From assembly GCA_023254905.1 (NCBI GenBank), contig JALRKF010000081.1:1-45691 (forward strand): DNA of 45,691 bases, given 5' to 3'. Within the stretch, counting starts at the first letter, position 1. The number at the start of each line of letters is the position of its first letter. The notes under the pieces are model-generated. The model ran no database searches. It was not told the origin of the DNA and saw only the letters and a program-made list of their open reading frames with translations. Below are positions 26,797-35,973 of this stretch, in pieces. The position numbers were made by a program, and so were the translations under genes. Source of the stretch: Crocinitomicaceae bacterium. Its GTDB lineage: Bacteria > Bacteroidota > Bacteroidia > Flavobacteriales_D > Crocinitomicaceae.

Positions 26797-28227
26797 ATGG
26801 CGTTAAAGCAGCATCAATTTCAAAAGCTTGAACAAAGACTTTCTCCTCAACAGATTCAGTTGATGAAGTTATTGCAAGTACCAACGATGGAGCTTGATCA
26901 GCGAATAAAACAGGAGATCGAAGAAAATCCTGCCCTCGAAGAAGGAACAGAGACTGTGGAGGAGGAGTTTGAGCAGCAGGAAGAGGATTATGATACTGAA
27001 GAATTTGACATTGACGATTACATCAGTGATGATGCTGATTACAAGACGTATTCGAACAATTCAAATAAGGACGATGACGATAAGGTTATTCCATTTTCAG
27101 GTGCATCTACATTCCATGAAAGACTTACACAGCAATTGTATATGCTCGATTTGAATGGTGATCAATACGTTATTGCTGACACATTGATCGGTAATTTTGA
27201 TGAATCGGGATATTTAAACAGAGAACTTGAGGCAATTGTTGATGACATGGCCTTTTCAATGAATATTTCAACAACAGAAAAAGATGTTTTAGAGGTATTA
27301 TTGAAACTTCAAGAGCTCGATCCAGCAGGAATTGGTGCTAGAGATTTGAGAGAATGTTTACTAATTCAGATTCGAAGAAAGCAAGACGGTGACATAACAA
27401 AGTTTACTGCCAAGAAAATACTAGAAGATCATTTCGAAGAGTTTACGAAAAAGCACTATCAAAAGATTATAAAAGATCTTGAAGTAGATGAAAATGACTT
27501 GAAAGAGGCTATTGATGAAATTGTAAAACTCAATCCGAAACCGGGAGGTTCTATGATGGAAGCTTCCAGTAATTTTCAGCAGGTGATACCTGACTTTATG
27601 GTAATCGAGGATGATGGAGAGCTAACACTGACATTAAATGGGCGTAATGCACCAGAATTGAGAATAAATAAAGAGTACAAAACCATGCTGAAGAATTATG
27701 CGGATGGTGTAAAAACTACAAAATCTGATAAAGAGGCTCTTACTTTTGTTAAGCAGAAGTTAGACGGGGCGAAGTGGTTTATTGATGCGATTAAACAGCG
27801 TCAGAATACTCTATTGACTACAATGCAAGCGATCATGGAATACCAAAAAGAGTATTTCCTCTCAGGTGATGATGCCAATATGCGCCCAATGATTTTGAAG
27901 GATATCGCTGAGAAGGTAAATTTAGATATCTCTACAATCTCAAGAGTAGCCAATAGCAAATACGTTCAAACAAACTATGGGATATTTCCACTGAAATATT
28001 TTTTCTCTGAGTCCATGTCAAAAGACACTGGAGAAGAGGTTTCCACTAGAGAGGTAAAACGAATTCTTCAAGATGCTGTGGAAGGCGAAGATAAGCGTAA
28101 ACCATTGACCGATGAAAAGCTAATGAATCTCTTGAAACAAAAAGGTTATCCAATAGCGAGGAGAACAGTGGCTAAATATAGAGAGCAACTCAATATTCCT
28201 GTAGCAAGATTGCGTAAAGAACTGTAA
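26797..28227 (+). CDS. rpoN: RNA polymerase sigma-54 factor
   Basis: QKLEQRLSPQQIQLMKLLQVPTMELDQRIKQEIEENPALEE; C-terminal RpoN-box-like ARRTVAKYREQLNIPVARLRKEL. Confidence 0.96.
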   Translation: MALKQHQFQKLEQRLSPQQIQLMKLLQVPTMELDQRIKQEIEENPALEEGTETVEEEFEQQEEDYDTEEFDIDDYISDDADYKTYSNNSNKDDDDKVIPFSGASTFHERLTQQLYMLDLNGDQYVIADTLIGNFDESGYLNRELEAIVDDMAFSMNISTTEKDVLEVLLKLQELDPAGIGARDLRECLLIQIRRKQDGDITKFTAKKILEDHFEEFTKKHYQKIIKDLEVDENDLKEAIDEIVKLNPKPGGSMMEASSNFQQVIPDFMVIEDDGELTLTLNGRNAPELRINKEYKTMLKNYADGVKTTKSDKEALTFVKQKLDGAKWFIDAIKQRQNTLLTTMQAIMEYQKEYFLSGDDANMRPMILKDIAEKVNLDISTISRVANSKYVQTNYGIFPLKYFFSESMSKDTGEEVSTREVKRILQDAVEGEDKRKPLTDEKLMNLLKQKGYPIARRTVAKYREQLNIPVARLRKEL

Positions 28228-28871
28228 TGGAAGGATTCGCGAAGATTATTTCATGGCTTTTTCTTCCATTATTTACTCCCATTTATGCATTGATTGCGCT
28301 ATTATTTTTGCCATCCGAAAATCCTTATTGCTTTTACTTTGATTGCCTCTATATGCTTCTGGATGATAGCAAAATGGCACTAATTTATATTTTCTCTATT
28401 TTTCTGATTATTGCCCCTGGATTTTCTTTTGTTATTCTATATCGATTTAACATTACGTCTACTATCGAGATGGATGATAAAAATGAACGATCTTTCCCGA
28501 TTCTAATGATGTTACTGTGGTCAATTATGCTGTATTCTATTTTATACAGCATGATACCAAATCAGTTTTCTAAATTCATCTTATCGTTTCCCTTCTCAGG
28601 TATTTTAGTTATAGCTACATTTTATTTTTTAAATAAATGGAAGAAAATTTCAATTCATGCAGCGGGCGCAGGCATAGCCACGGGTTTTATATTAGCATAT
28701 ACACTATTGCATCCATTTTATTCGATTATTTTGCTGTGCGTATTTGTCCTAATGTCAGGTCTCGTTATGAGTGCCAGATTATATTTAAAAAAACACTCAA
28801 CTTTTGAGGTAGTTTTCGGTTGGCTCATAGGGCTTTTTATTACTTTTATCACAGTTATAATTTATCCATAA
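28227..28871 (+). CDS. Multi-TM membrane protein of unknown function
   Basis: 214 aa almost entirely hydrophobic segments; ATG overlaps rpoN stop (TAATG). Confidence 0.75.
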   Translation: MEGFAKIISWLFLPLFTPIYALIALLFLPSENPYCFYFDCLYMLLDDSKMALIYIFSIFLIIAPGFSFVILYRFNITSTIEMDDKNERSFPILMMLLWSIMLYSILYSMIPNQFSKFILSFPFSGILVIATFYFLNKWKKISIHAAGAGIATGFILAYTLLHPFYSIILLCVFVLMSGLVMSARLYLKKHSTFEVVFGWLIGLFITFITVIIYP

Positions 28872-28908
28872 CGGCAGGGTTTTTGCAAGAACTATACAAA
28901 CAAGCAAC

Positions 28909-29712
28909 ATGAATAAATTTCGTTATCTAATTTCTGGTTTAGCATTAATAATTCTAGGGGCATGTGGCACTATAAATGAAAAGAATAAGGGAAAAGGATT
29001 TAATCTATTCACCATTGAGCAAGATAAAGAGCTAGGAGCACAAGTAGCGGCAGAAATCGACACCGATACGCAGCAGTTTCCCTTGTTGGATTCTGTCCAA
29101 CATGCCGCAGTATATTCATATGTTTACAAGGTAAGAGATAAGATATTGAATACAGGAAAGGTAGATTTCAAAGATGATTTCAGTTGGAGATTACGTATAA
29201 TTCACGACGATAGTACATTGAATGCATTTTGCACACCTGGTGGATATATCTACATTTATACTGGAATCTTGAAATTCCTTGATTCTGAAGATGAGTTTGC
29301 TGGAGTACTTGCGCACGAAATAGCGCATGCTGATATGCGCCATTCTACTCGCCAAATGACAAAAATGTTTGGGATACAGATTTTACTAGACGTATTAGCG
29401 GGTGATGCCTCAGCATTAAGGCAAGTAACAGGAGCCCTCGTGGGGCTGAAGTTTTCGAGAAAACACGAAACAGAGGCGGATGAAAAATCAGTTGAGTATT
29501 TGTGCCCTACAGATTATAATGCTGCTGGAGGTGCAGGGTTTTTTATGAAGATTCAAGAATTGGGAGGAGCTTCACCACCAGAGTTCCTTAGCACGCACCC
29601 CGATCCCGAAAATAGAATTGAAAACTTTCAAACAAATGCTCTAACTAGTGGGTGTTTGGGTGAAATGACCTATGAAACGGAGTACAGAGCCATGGTAGCA
29701 ACGCTACCATAG
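28909..29712 (+). CDS. M48 family metallopeptidase (BepA/Oma1-like lipoprotein)
   Basis: Lipobox ILGACGT; FAGVLAHEIAHADMRHSTRQM (HExxH); FSRKHETEADEKSVEYL. Confidence 0.92.
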   Translation: MNKFRYLISGLALIILGACGTINEKNKGKGFNLFTIEQDKELGAQVAAEIDTDTQQFPLLDSVQHAAVYSYVYKVRDKILNTGKVDFKDDFSWRLRIIHDDSTLNAFCTPGGYIYIYTGILKFLDSEDEFAGVLAHEIAHADMRHSTRQMTKMFGIQILLDVLAGDASALRQVTGALVGLKFSRKHETEADEKSVEYLCPTDYNAAGGAGFFMKIQELGGASPPEFLSTHPDPENRIENFQTNALTSGCLGEMTYETEYRAMVATLP

Positions 29713-29809
29713 TTATTTTAGCCTAGAAGACCGTTTTAGGTTTTAAAACCAAATTACTTGACAGCTAGATAGCCTTCTGTCCTTGATCTTAACTGATTAT
29801 TTATTTTGA

Positions 29810-31522
29810 TCACAGAACCTCAATGTAAACCTCATCCCCCCGCTTTACGACGTTCACAACTTCATGGTTACGAAGACCTTTAATGGATTTATCCCATTGT
29901 TTATTCGATAAGCCGGTTAATTCTTTCAAAATATTGATACCCATTGTTCCCTCTTTTGAGAGAATTTCGAAAATTAACTTTTCATTTTCGTTCAATTCTG
30001 GCCCCTTCTTTTCAAACTTTTCTGGTTTCATTTGTGGAAAGAAAAGAACTTCTTGTATTGATGAATTGTTCGTAAGGAACATGACTAAGCGATCAATACC
30101 GATTCCTAAACCCGAGGTAGGAGGCATTCCGTATTCAAGTGCCCGGAGGAAATCATGATCTATGAACATTGCTTCATCATCGCCTTTTTCTGATAACTTT
30201 AATTGGTCTTCAAATCGCGCCCTCTGATCAATTGGATCATTCAACTCTGAGTATGCATTTGCGATCTCCTTTCCACAAACCATTAATTCAAAACGCTCCG
30301 TTAATTCAGGGTTATCTCTGTGCTCTTTACAAAGTGGTGACATCTCTTTTGGATAGTCAATAATAAACGTTGGTTGTGTATAGTTTCCTTCACATTTTTC
30401 ACCGAAGATCTCATCAATAAGCTTTCCTTTTCCCATTGTCTCATCAACTTCGATTCCATTAGATTCGCACCAGCTTTTTAATTCTGACTCTGTTTTCCCA
30501 TCAATATCAAATCCTGTATGATCAATGATAGCCTGACGCATTGTTACGCGTTTGTATGGAGCCTTAAAGTTAATTTTATGCTCACCAAATTGTGCTTCTG
30601 TAGTTCCATTTACCTCAATTGCAACATACTCAATAAGCTGTTCAGTGAATTCCATCATCCAATTATAATCTTTGTAGGAAACATAGATTTCCATTGCTGT
30701 GAATTCTGGATTATGAGTTCGGTCCATTCCTTCATTTCTGAAGTTTTTAGAAAACTCATAAACACCATCAAAACCTCCAACAATCAAACGTTTTAAGTAA
30801 AGCTCATTTGCTATTCGCATATACAATGGGATATCCAAGGCATTGTGATGTGTCACAAACGGGCGCGCTGCAGCACCCCCTGGAATGGGCTGTAGAATTG
30901 GAGTCTCTACTTCCAAATACCCTCTTGCATTGAAGAAGTCTCTCATAGCGTTGAACAGTTTTGTTCTTTTCACAAATACTTCTTTCACTTTTGGATTCAC
31001 AACAAGATCAGCATATCGCTGACGGTAGCGCATTTCGGGATCCGTGAAAGCATCGTGAACAATACCTTCTGCATCCGTTTTAGGAAGCGGCAGTGGTTTC
31101 AGAGATTTACTGAGAAGAATAAATTCTTTCACGTTCACAGAAGTTTCACCAACTTGTGTTTTGAATAATTCTCCTTTAACTCCAATAAAATCGCCGAGAT
31201 CAAGGGATTTCTTGAATAATTCATTGTAAAGCATCTTATCTTCACCAGGGCAGATTTCGTCGCGATTAAAGTATAACTGAATTCGTCCAGATGAATCTTG
31301 AAGTTCTGCAAAAGAAGCTTTTCCCATGATACGCTTGGACATCATTCTTCCAGCAAGACAAACGGACTTACCATCTTCAAAATTGGCTTTTAAATCTTTA
31401 GCTAGTATATCTACGGGATACAGTTCTGCTGGATAGGGATTGATTCCCATTTCCATCAACTTTTCGCGCGTTTCTCTTCGCTGAATTTCGTGATCGGAAA
31501 GATCAATATGCCCTGCACTCAT
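29810..31522 (-). CDS. lysS: Lysyl-tRNA synthetase (class II) with C-terminal extension
   Basis: MRYRQRYADLVVNPKVKEVFVKRTKL; FRNEGMDRTHNPEFTAMEIY; GLGIGIDRLVMFLTNNSSIQEVLFFPQMKPE followed by about 60 aa extension. Confidence 0.96.
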   Translation of the reverse strand: MSAGHIDLSDHEIQRRETREKLMEMGINPYPAELYPVDILAKDLKANFEDGKSVCLAGRMMSKRIMGKASFAELQDSSGRIQLYFNRDEICPGEDKMLYNELFKKSLDLGDFIGVKGELFKTQVGETSVNVKEFILLSKSLKPLPLPKTDAEGIVHDAFTDPEMRYRQRYADLVVNPKVKEVFVKRTKLFNAMRDFFNARGYLEVETPILQPIPGGAAARPFVTHHNALDIPLYMRIANELYLKRLIVGGFDGVYEFSKNFRNEGMDRTHNPEFTAMEIYVSYKDYNWMMEFTEQLIEYVAIEVNGTTEAQFGEHKINFKAPYKRVTMRQAIIDHTGFDIDGKTESELKSWCESNGIEVDETMGKGKLIDEIFGEKCEGNYTQPTFIIDYPKEMSPLCKEHRDNPELTERFELMVCGKEIANAYSELNDPIDQRARFEDQLKLSEKGDDEAMFIDHDFLRALEYGMPPTSGLGIGIDRLVMFLTNNSSIQEVLFFPQMKPEKFEKKGPELNENEKLIFEILSKEGTMGINILKELTGLSNKQWDKSIKGLRNHEVVNVVKRGDEVYIEVL

Positions 31523-31557
31523 TTCTCTTATCTTTTGCTTTACAATAATTTGGAGTG

Positions 31558-31565
31558 CAAAGATA
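31558..31565 (-). promoter_or_regulatory. Bacteroidota -7 box (TATCTTTG) upstream of lysS
   Basis: Reverse complement of CAAAGATA; 35 nt upstream of lysS ATG. Confidence 0.5.
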
Positions 31566-31635
31566 AGTAAAACAATGCTTTTGAATTGTCTGTCCTATAA
31601 GTTTGTAGAGTCCTTCCGAAATGGAATAATCCGAT

Positions 31636-31643
31636 TATCTTTG
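31636..31643 (+). promoter_or_regulatory. Bacteroidota -7 box (TATCTTTG) upstream of hemJ
   Basis: Exact TAnnTTTG match ending 4 nt before the ATG at 31648. Confidence 0.5.
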
Positions 31644-31647
31644 AAAC

Positions 31648-32184
31648 ATGGATTTTAATACACTCAAGGCCTTACATATTATTTTTGTTGTAAGCTGGTT
31701 TGCAGGTCTGTTTTACATTGTTAGACTATTCATCTATCACACAGAAGCACAGAATCGTCAAGGAGAGGCTAAGAAAATCTTATCTGATCAATTTGAAATC
31801 ATGGAGAAACGACTTTGGTGGATAATCACTACCCCCGCTATGATTTTATCGATAATATTTGGTGCATGGATGTTGCTGCTAATTCCTGCTTATCTTGAGA
31901 CCAATTGGATGCATGCTAAACTTGGTTTTGTTATGTTGCTTCTCATTTATCATTTTGTTTGTCAAAAGATCATGTTTGATCTAAAAAAGGGGAAGTTCAA
32001 TTGGCGATCGAATACTCTTAGGGTATGGAATGAAGTCGCAACCCTGTCGTTGGTGGCGATCGTCTTTATTGTAGTTTATAAAAATTCTATGGATTGGATA
32101 AAGGGTACAATAATATTCTTTAGTGTTGCAATCCTTTTGATGATACTAATAAAACTCTACAAACGTTTAAGAATTAAATCATAA
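31648..32184 (+). CDS. hemJ: Protoporphyrinogen oxidase HemJ-like (CopD-family) membrane protein
   Basis: KALHIIFVVSWFAGLFYIVRLFIYHTEA; MEKRLWWIITTPAMILSIIFG; WMHAKLGFVMLLLIYH…LRVWNEVATL. Confidence 0.9.
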   Translation: MDFNTLKALHIIFVVSWFAGLFYIVRLFIYHTEAQNRQGEAKKILSDQFEIMEKRLWWIITTPAMILSIIFGAWMLLLIPAYLETNWMHAKLGFVMLLLIYHFVCQKIMFDLKKGKFNWRSNTLRVWNEVATLSLVAIVFIVVYKNSMDWIKGTIIFFSVAILLMILIKLYKRLRIKS

Positions 32185-32187
32185 GAG

Positions 32188-32964
32188 ATGTACAATAATA
32201 TTTTAATAGAACAGAACGGACATGTTTTAACGATTACAATCAACAGACCAAATCAGTTGAATGCATTGAATATGGATACGATTTTAGAGTTGCATAGTGC
32301 ATTAAGTGATGCTGATCAGGCAACTGGAGTTGGCGTGGTGGTTATTACGGGAAGCGGTGAGAAGTCATTTGTTGCTGGAGCAGATATTAAAGAGTTTGCC
32401 GATTTTGGTATCGCTCAAGGAGGAGAGTTAGCACAGTCTGGACAAGAGAAGCTTTTCTCATTTATTGAAAATCTTTCGAAGCCTGTGATCGCTGCAGTGA
32501 ATGGGTTTGCGCTTGGTGGAGGGCTAGAACTTGCCATGGCTTCTCACATTCGAATAGCATCTTCGAATGCGCGCATGGGACTTCCGGAGGTAAGCCTTGG
32601 CGTGATACCGGGATACGGAGGAACTCAGCGCTTAGCTCAGCTTGTTGGTCGAGGAAAAGCAAATGAAATGGTCTTTACAGCTGATATGATTAAAGCAGAT
32701 GAAGCATTTAAGTGGGGGCTTGTAAATTACGTTGTAGAGCAGGATCAATTGATGGAGAAAGCGAATGAGATTGCCGGAAAGATTCTAAACAATTCAGGTT
32801 CAGCTATTAGCTCAGCAATCCGTGCAATTAATGCAAATTTTCAGGATGGGATGAATGGATACGAGGTTGAGATAGAGGAGTTTGGAAAATGTTTTGGAAC
32901 TGCAGATTTCAAGGAGGGGACAACCGCTTTCTTGGAAAAAAGAAAGCCATCATTTAGAAGTTAA
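32188..32964 (+). CDS. Enoyl-CoA hydratase/isomerase family protein
   Basis: KSFVAGADIKEF; KPVIAAVNGFALGGGLELAMASHIRIAS; LPEVSLGVIPGYGGTQRLAQLVG. Confidence 0.95.
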   Translation: MYNNILIEQNGHVLTITINRPNQLNALNMDTILELHSALSDADQATGVGVVVITGSGEKSFVAGADIKEFADFGIAQGGELAQSGQEKLFSFIENLSKPVIAAVNGFALGGGLELAMASHIRIASSNARMGLPEVSLGVIPGYGGTQRLAQLVGRGKANEMVFTADMIKADEAFKWGLVNYVVEQDQLMEKANEIAGKILNNSGSAISSAIRAINANFQDGMNGYEVEIEEFGKCFGTADFKEGTTAFLEKRKPSFRS

Positions 32965-32973
32965 TTATATCCA

Positions 32974-34434
32974 TTGAACCCAATTAAGAGTTTACTCGGT
33001 CAAACAGCTATTTATGGTTTACCAACGATTGTTGGTCGACTACTAAATTATTTGTTGGTGCCACTATACACCAGTGTATTTACCGATCCAGCAGATTATG
33101 GCGTCGTATCTGAGCTTTATGCTTGGGTAGCATTTCTTATCGTTCTACTAACTTTCGGTATGGAAACGTCTTTCTTCCGATTTCTCCATGATAAAGAAGA
33201 TAAGGAGGGTGTATTCAGGAACAGTTTCTTAACTGTTATTGCTTTAAATAGTCTATTCTTAATTTGCTTATTGGTTTTTAACCAAAGCATTGCAGATGCG
33301 ATGTTGTACTCTGAGCATAATGAGTATATCATTCTTCTGGGAATAATAGTCTGCGTTGACGCTATCTCTGCATTGCCAATGGCAAAGTTAAGGGCGGAGA
33401 ACAAGGCCATGAAGTTCAGTTTGATTCATTTTATATCTATTGCTGTAAATATTGGGTTGAATTTGGTTTTCATGTTGCTCATCTTTGATCCGTCTCGTCC
33501 AGAAGAGGGCATCCTATTTATTTTGATTGCGAACCTGATCGCTTCATTAGTGAAACCAATTAGTACATATTCTGATTTTATCGGATTACGCTTGCGATAT
33601 AATAAGGAGTTAGCTCAGGAAATGGTCAAATATGCATTCCCATTGGTTTTAGCAGGCTTCGCTGGGATAATTAATGAAACAATGGATCGTGTTATGTTAA
33701 AGCATCTCCTCTACAGTCGAGGTGGATTGAGTTTGAAGGCGGCTGAGGCACAACTGGGTATCTACAGTGCATGCTATAAACTGGCGATGATCGTGACTAT
33801 CTTTCTCCAAGCGTATCGCTATGCTGCGGAACCATTTTTCTTTGCTCAGAACAGGAACAAGGATCGAAACAAGATTTATGTAAGAATCATGAATTATTTT
33901 GTTGCTTCTGTTTGCTTTGTGTTCCTTGCGGTTGCTCTAAATATTGATATTTTCAAGCATTTCATACGAAATGAAGCATATTGGACCGGTTTGGGTGTTG
34001 TGCCGATATTATTGCTTGCAAATGTATTTCTTGGGATCTATTACAACCAATCTATTTGGTATAAGCTCAGCGGACAAACTAGGTTTGGTGCATACATCGC
34101 GGTTGGCGGCGCATTAATTACTGTTTTGATAAATTTCATTTTTATTCCTCTTTATGGTTTCTGGGCCTCGGCATGGGCTACCTTGATTGTGTATGCTGCT
34201 CAAATGATAGCATCTTACATACTGAGTCAAAAATATTATCCGATTAATTATAACTTAAGGAAGTTTGCCCTTTATTTCGGACTGTCAATAGCGTTATTTG
34301 TCATTACATACATAATCAACCTTGATCCTGGGGTTTTTACCATATCAAAGTTTGTGATACATAATATGATGATTTTACTATATGTCTTTGTGGTATGGTT
34401 TATCGAACGTTCGACCATAAAAACTAACTTATAG
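32974..34434 (+). CDS. Polysaccharide biosynthesis/flippase (MATE/Wzx-like) membrane protein
   Basis: LGQTAIYGLPTIVGRLLNYLLVPLYTSVFTDPADYGVVSELYAWVAFLIVLLTFGMETSFFRF; TTG start, 9 nt after preceding stop. Confidence 0.9.
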   Translation: MNPIKSLLGQTAIYGLPTIVGRLLNYLLVPLYTSVFTDPADYGVVSELYAWVAFLIVLLTFGMETSFFRFLHDKEDKEGVFRNSFLTVIALNSLFLICLLVFNQSIADAMLYSEHNEYIILLGIIVCVDAISALPMAKLRAENKAMKFSLIHFISIAVNIGLNLVFMLLIFDPSRPEEGILFILIANLIASLVKPISTYSDFIGLRLRYNKELAQEMVKYAFPLVLAGFAGIINETMDRVMLKHLLYSRGGLSLKAAEAQLGIYSACYKLAMIVTIFLQAYRYAAEPFFFAQNRNKDRNKIYVRIMNYFVASVCFVFLAVALNIDIFKHFIRNEAYWTGLGVVPILLLANVFLGIYYNQSIWYKLSGQTRFGAYIAVGGALITVLINFIFIPLYGFWASAWATLIVYAAQMIASYILSQKYYPINYNLRKFALYFGLSIALFVITYIINLDPGVFTISKFVIHNMMILLYVFVVWFIERSTIKTNL

Positions 34435-34493
34435 ACGTTAGTAACTTATTCCAGATCAACTATTTTTCTTAGATGTTCTGCGCCCCTTTTTCT

Positions 34494-34501
34494 TAACTTT
34501 G
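34494..34501 (+). promoter_or_regulatory. Candidate Bacteroidota -7 box (TAACTTTG) upstream of dut
   Basis: TAnnTTTG match 17 nt before dut ATG. Confidence 0.45.
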
Positions 34502-34518
34502 GTAGATTATTTGATGCT

Positions 34519-34953
34519 ATGAAAGTTAAAGTGATCAACAGATCTAAGCACGAACTTCCTGCTTATGAAACTATGGCTTCGGCAGGGATGGATGTGCGCG
34601 CAAATATTGATCATCCATTGGAACTTCGTCCCATGGAGCGTGTACTTGTTAAGACAGGTCTTTTTCTTGAAATTCCAGTAGGGTTTGAGTGTCAGGTGAG
34701 ACCAAGAAGTGGATTGGCTATAAAAAAGGGGATTTCTGTGCTCAATGCTCCGGGTACGATTGATGCTGATTATCGAGGTGAGGTTGGAGTCATACTTGTA
34801 AACCTTTCGAACGAAAAATATGTAATTAATGATGGTGATCGAGTTGCTCAGTTGGTCTTTGCTAAGTTTGAACGCGCTGATTGGATCGAAACAGATGAAC
34901 TAACCGAAACAATTCGTGGTGCTGGAGGATTCGGCAGTACGGGAAAAAAATAA
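34519..34953 (+). CDS. dut: dUTP diphosphatase
   Basis: [66 protein letters not shown]. Confidence 0.97.
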   Translation: MKVKVINRSKHELPAYETMASAGMDVRANIDHPLELRPMERVLVKTGLFLEIPVGFECQVRPRSGLAIKKGISVLNAPGTIDADYRGEVGVILVNLSNEKYVINDGDRVAQLVFAKFERADWIETDELTETIRGAGGFGSTGKK

Positions 34954-34959
34954 TAGGAA

Positions 34960-35973
34960 ATGAGAATTATAGTTCCAATGGCGGGACGTGGAAGCCGCCT
35001 TAGACCGCACACAGTAACCGTTCCCAAACCATTAATCCCTGTCGCTGGACAGCCCATCGTACATCGTTTGGTAAAAGATATTGCAGAAATACTTAAAACA
35101 CCTATCGAAGAGATTGCTTTCATTTTGGGAGATCCTGCGTTCTTTGGAGATGATGTGGTTGAGAGTTTGACAAAGCTTGCAGAGGACCTTGGTGCCAAGG
35201 CTTCAATTTACAGACAGGATGAACCACTTGGAACGGGACATGCTATCATGTGCGCTAAAGATTCGTTGAAGGGCCCGGCAGTTATTGCCTACGCCGACAC
35301 ACTGATCCAGGCAAAATTTGACCTAGATCCAGAAGCTGATGCAGTGATTTGGGTGAAGAAGGTCGAACATCCTGAAGCATATGGAGTGGTTCAGCTAAAT
35401 GAGCGTTCTGAAATTATTGAACTTGTTGAGAAACCAAAGGAGTTTGTAAGTGACTTGGCAGTTATTGGAATTTATTATTTCAAAGATGTTGGTGTTCTTA
35501 AAAATGAATTACAAAAAGTTTTAGATGATCAGATAATAAATGGCGGTGAGTACCAGATTAATGATGGAATCAAAGGGATGATGTCAAAGGGGATGGTATT
35601 TAAAACTGGTGAGGTGAGTCAATGGATGGATTGCGGAAATAGAAAAGTAACAATTGAAACTAATCAACAGGTATTGAAGAATGAATCGGCGGCCGGCAAG
35701 CAATTGATAGACCCCACTGTTGAATTGAATAATGCAATAATTATTGCACCAAGTTTTGTAGGAGCGGGAGTTAAACTTGAAAATGCGGTTGTTGGACCTT
35801 ATGTATCTATTGGAATGAATACGGAGATTAAGGATGCTCGAATACAAAATTCAATTATTCAGCACGACTCAGAAATTGTCAACATGGTGATTGAAAACTC
35901 CATGATAGGGTCAAAATCAAAATTAAGAGGTTTGGCAAAGGATTTGAGTGTAGGTGATTACACAGAATTGTAA
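34960..35973 (+). CDS. Sugar-phosphate nucleotidyltransferase
   Basis: MRIIVPMAGRGSRLRPHTVTVPKPLIPVAGQPIVHRLV; C-terminal left-handed beta-helix-like repeats (NAIIIAPSFVGAGVKLENAVVGPYVSIGMNTEIKDARIQNSII). Confidence 0.94.
   Translation: MRIIVPMAGRGSRLRPHTVTVPKPLIPVAGQPIVHRLVKDIAEILKTPIEEIAFILGDPAFFGDDVVESLTKLAEDLGAKASIYRQDEPLGTGHAIMCAKDSLKGPAVIAYADTLIQAKFDLDPEADAVIWVKKVEHPEAYGVVQLNERSEIIELVEKPKEFVSDLAVIGIYYFKDVGVLKNELQKVLDDQIINGGEYQINDGIKGMMSKGMVFKTGEVSQWMDCGNRKVTIETNQQVLKNESAAGKQLIDPTVELNNAIIIAPSFVGAGVKLENAVVGPYVSIGMNTEIKDARIQNSIIQHDSEIVNMVIENSMIGSKSKLRGLAKDLSVGDYTEL

Noticed and set aside
26969-27154. 61-aa Met/Ile/Arg/Thr-rich ORF inside rpoN
   Set aside because: Out-of-frame read of the acidic linker of RpoN (GAT/GAA-rich codons).
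29712-29810. Possible hairpin GTTTTAGGTTTTAAAAC between M48 and lysS as a bidirectional terminator
   Set aside because: Stem is short, AT-only and imperfect; not enough to call.
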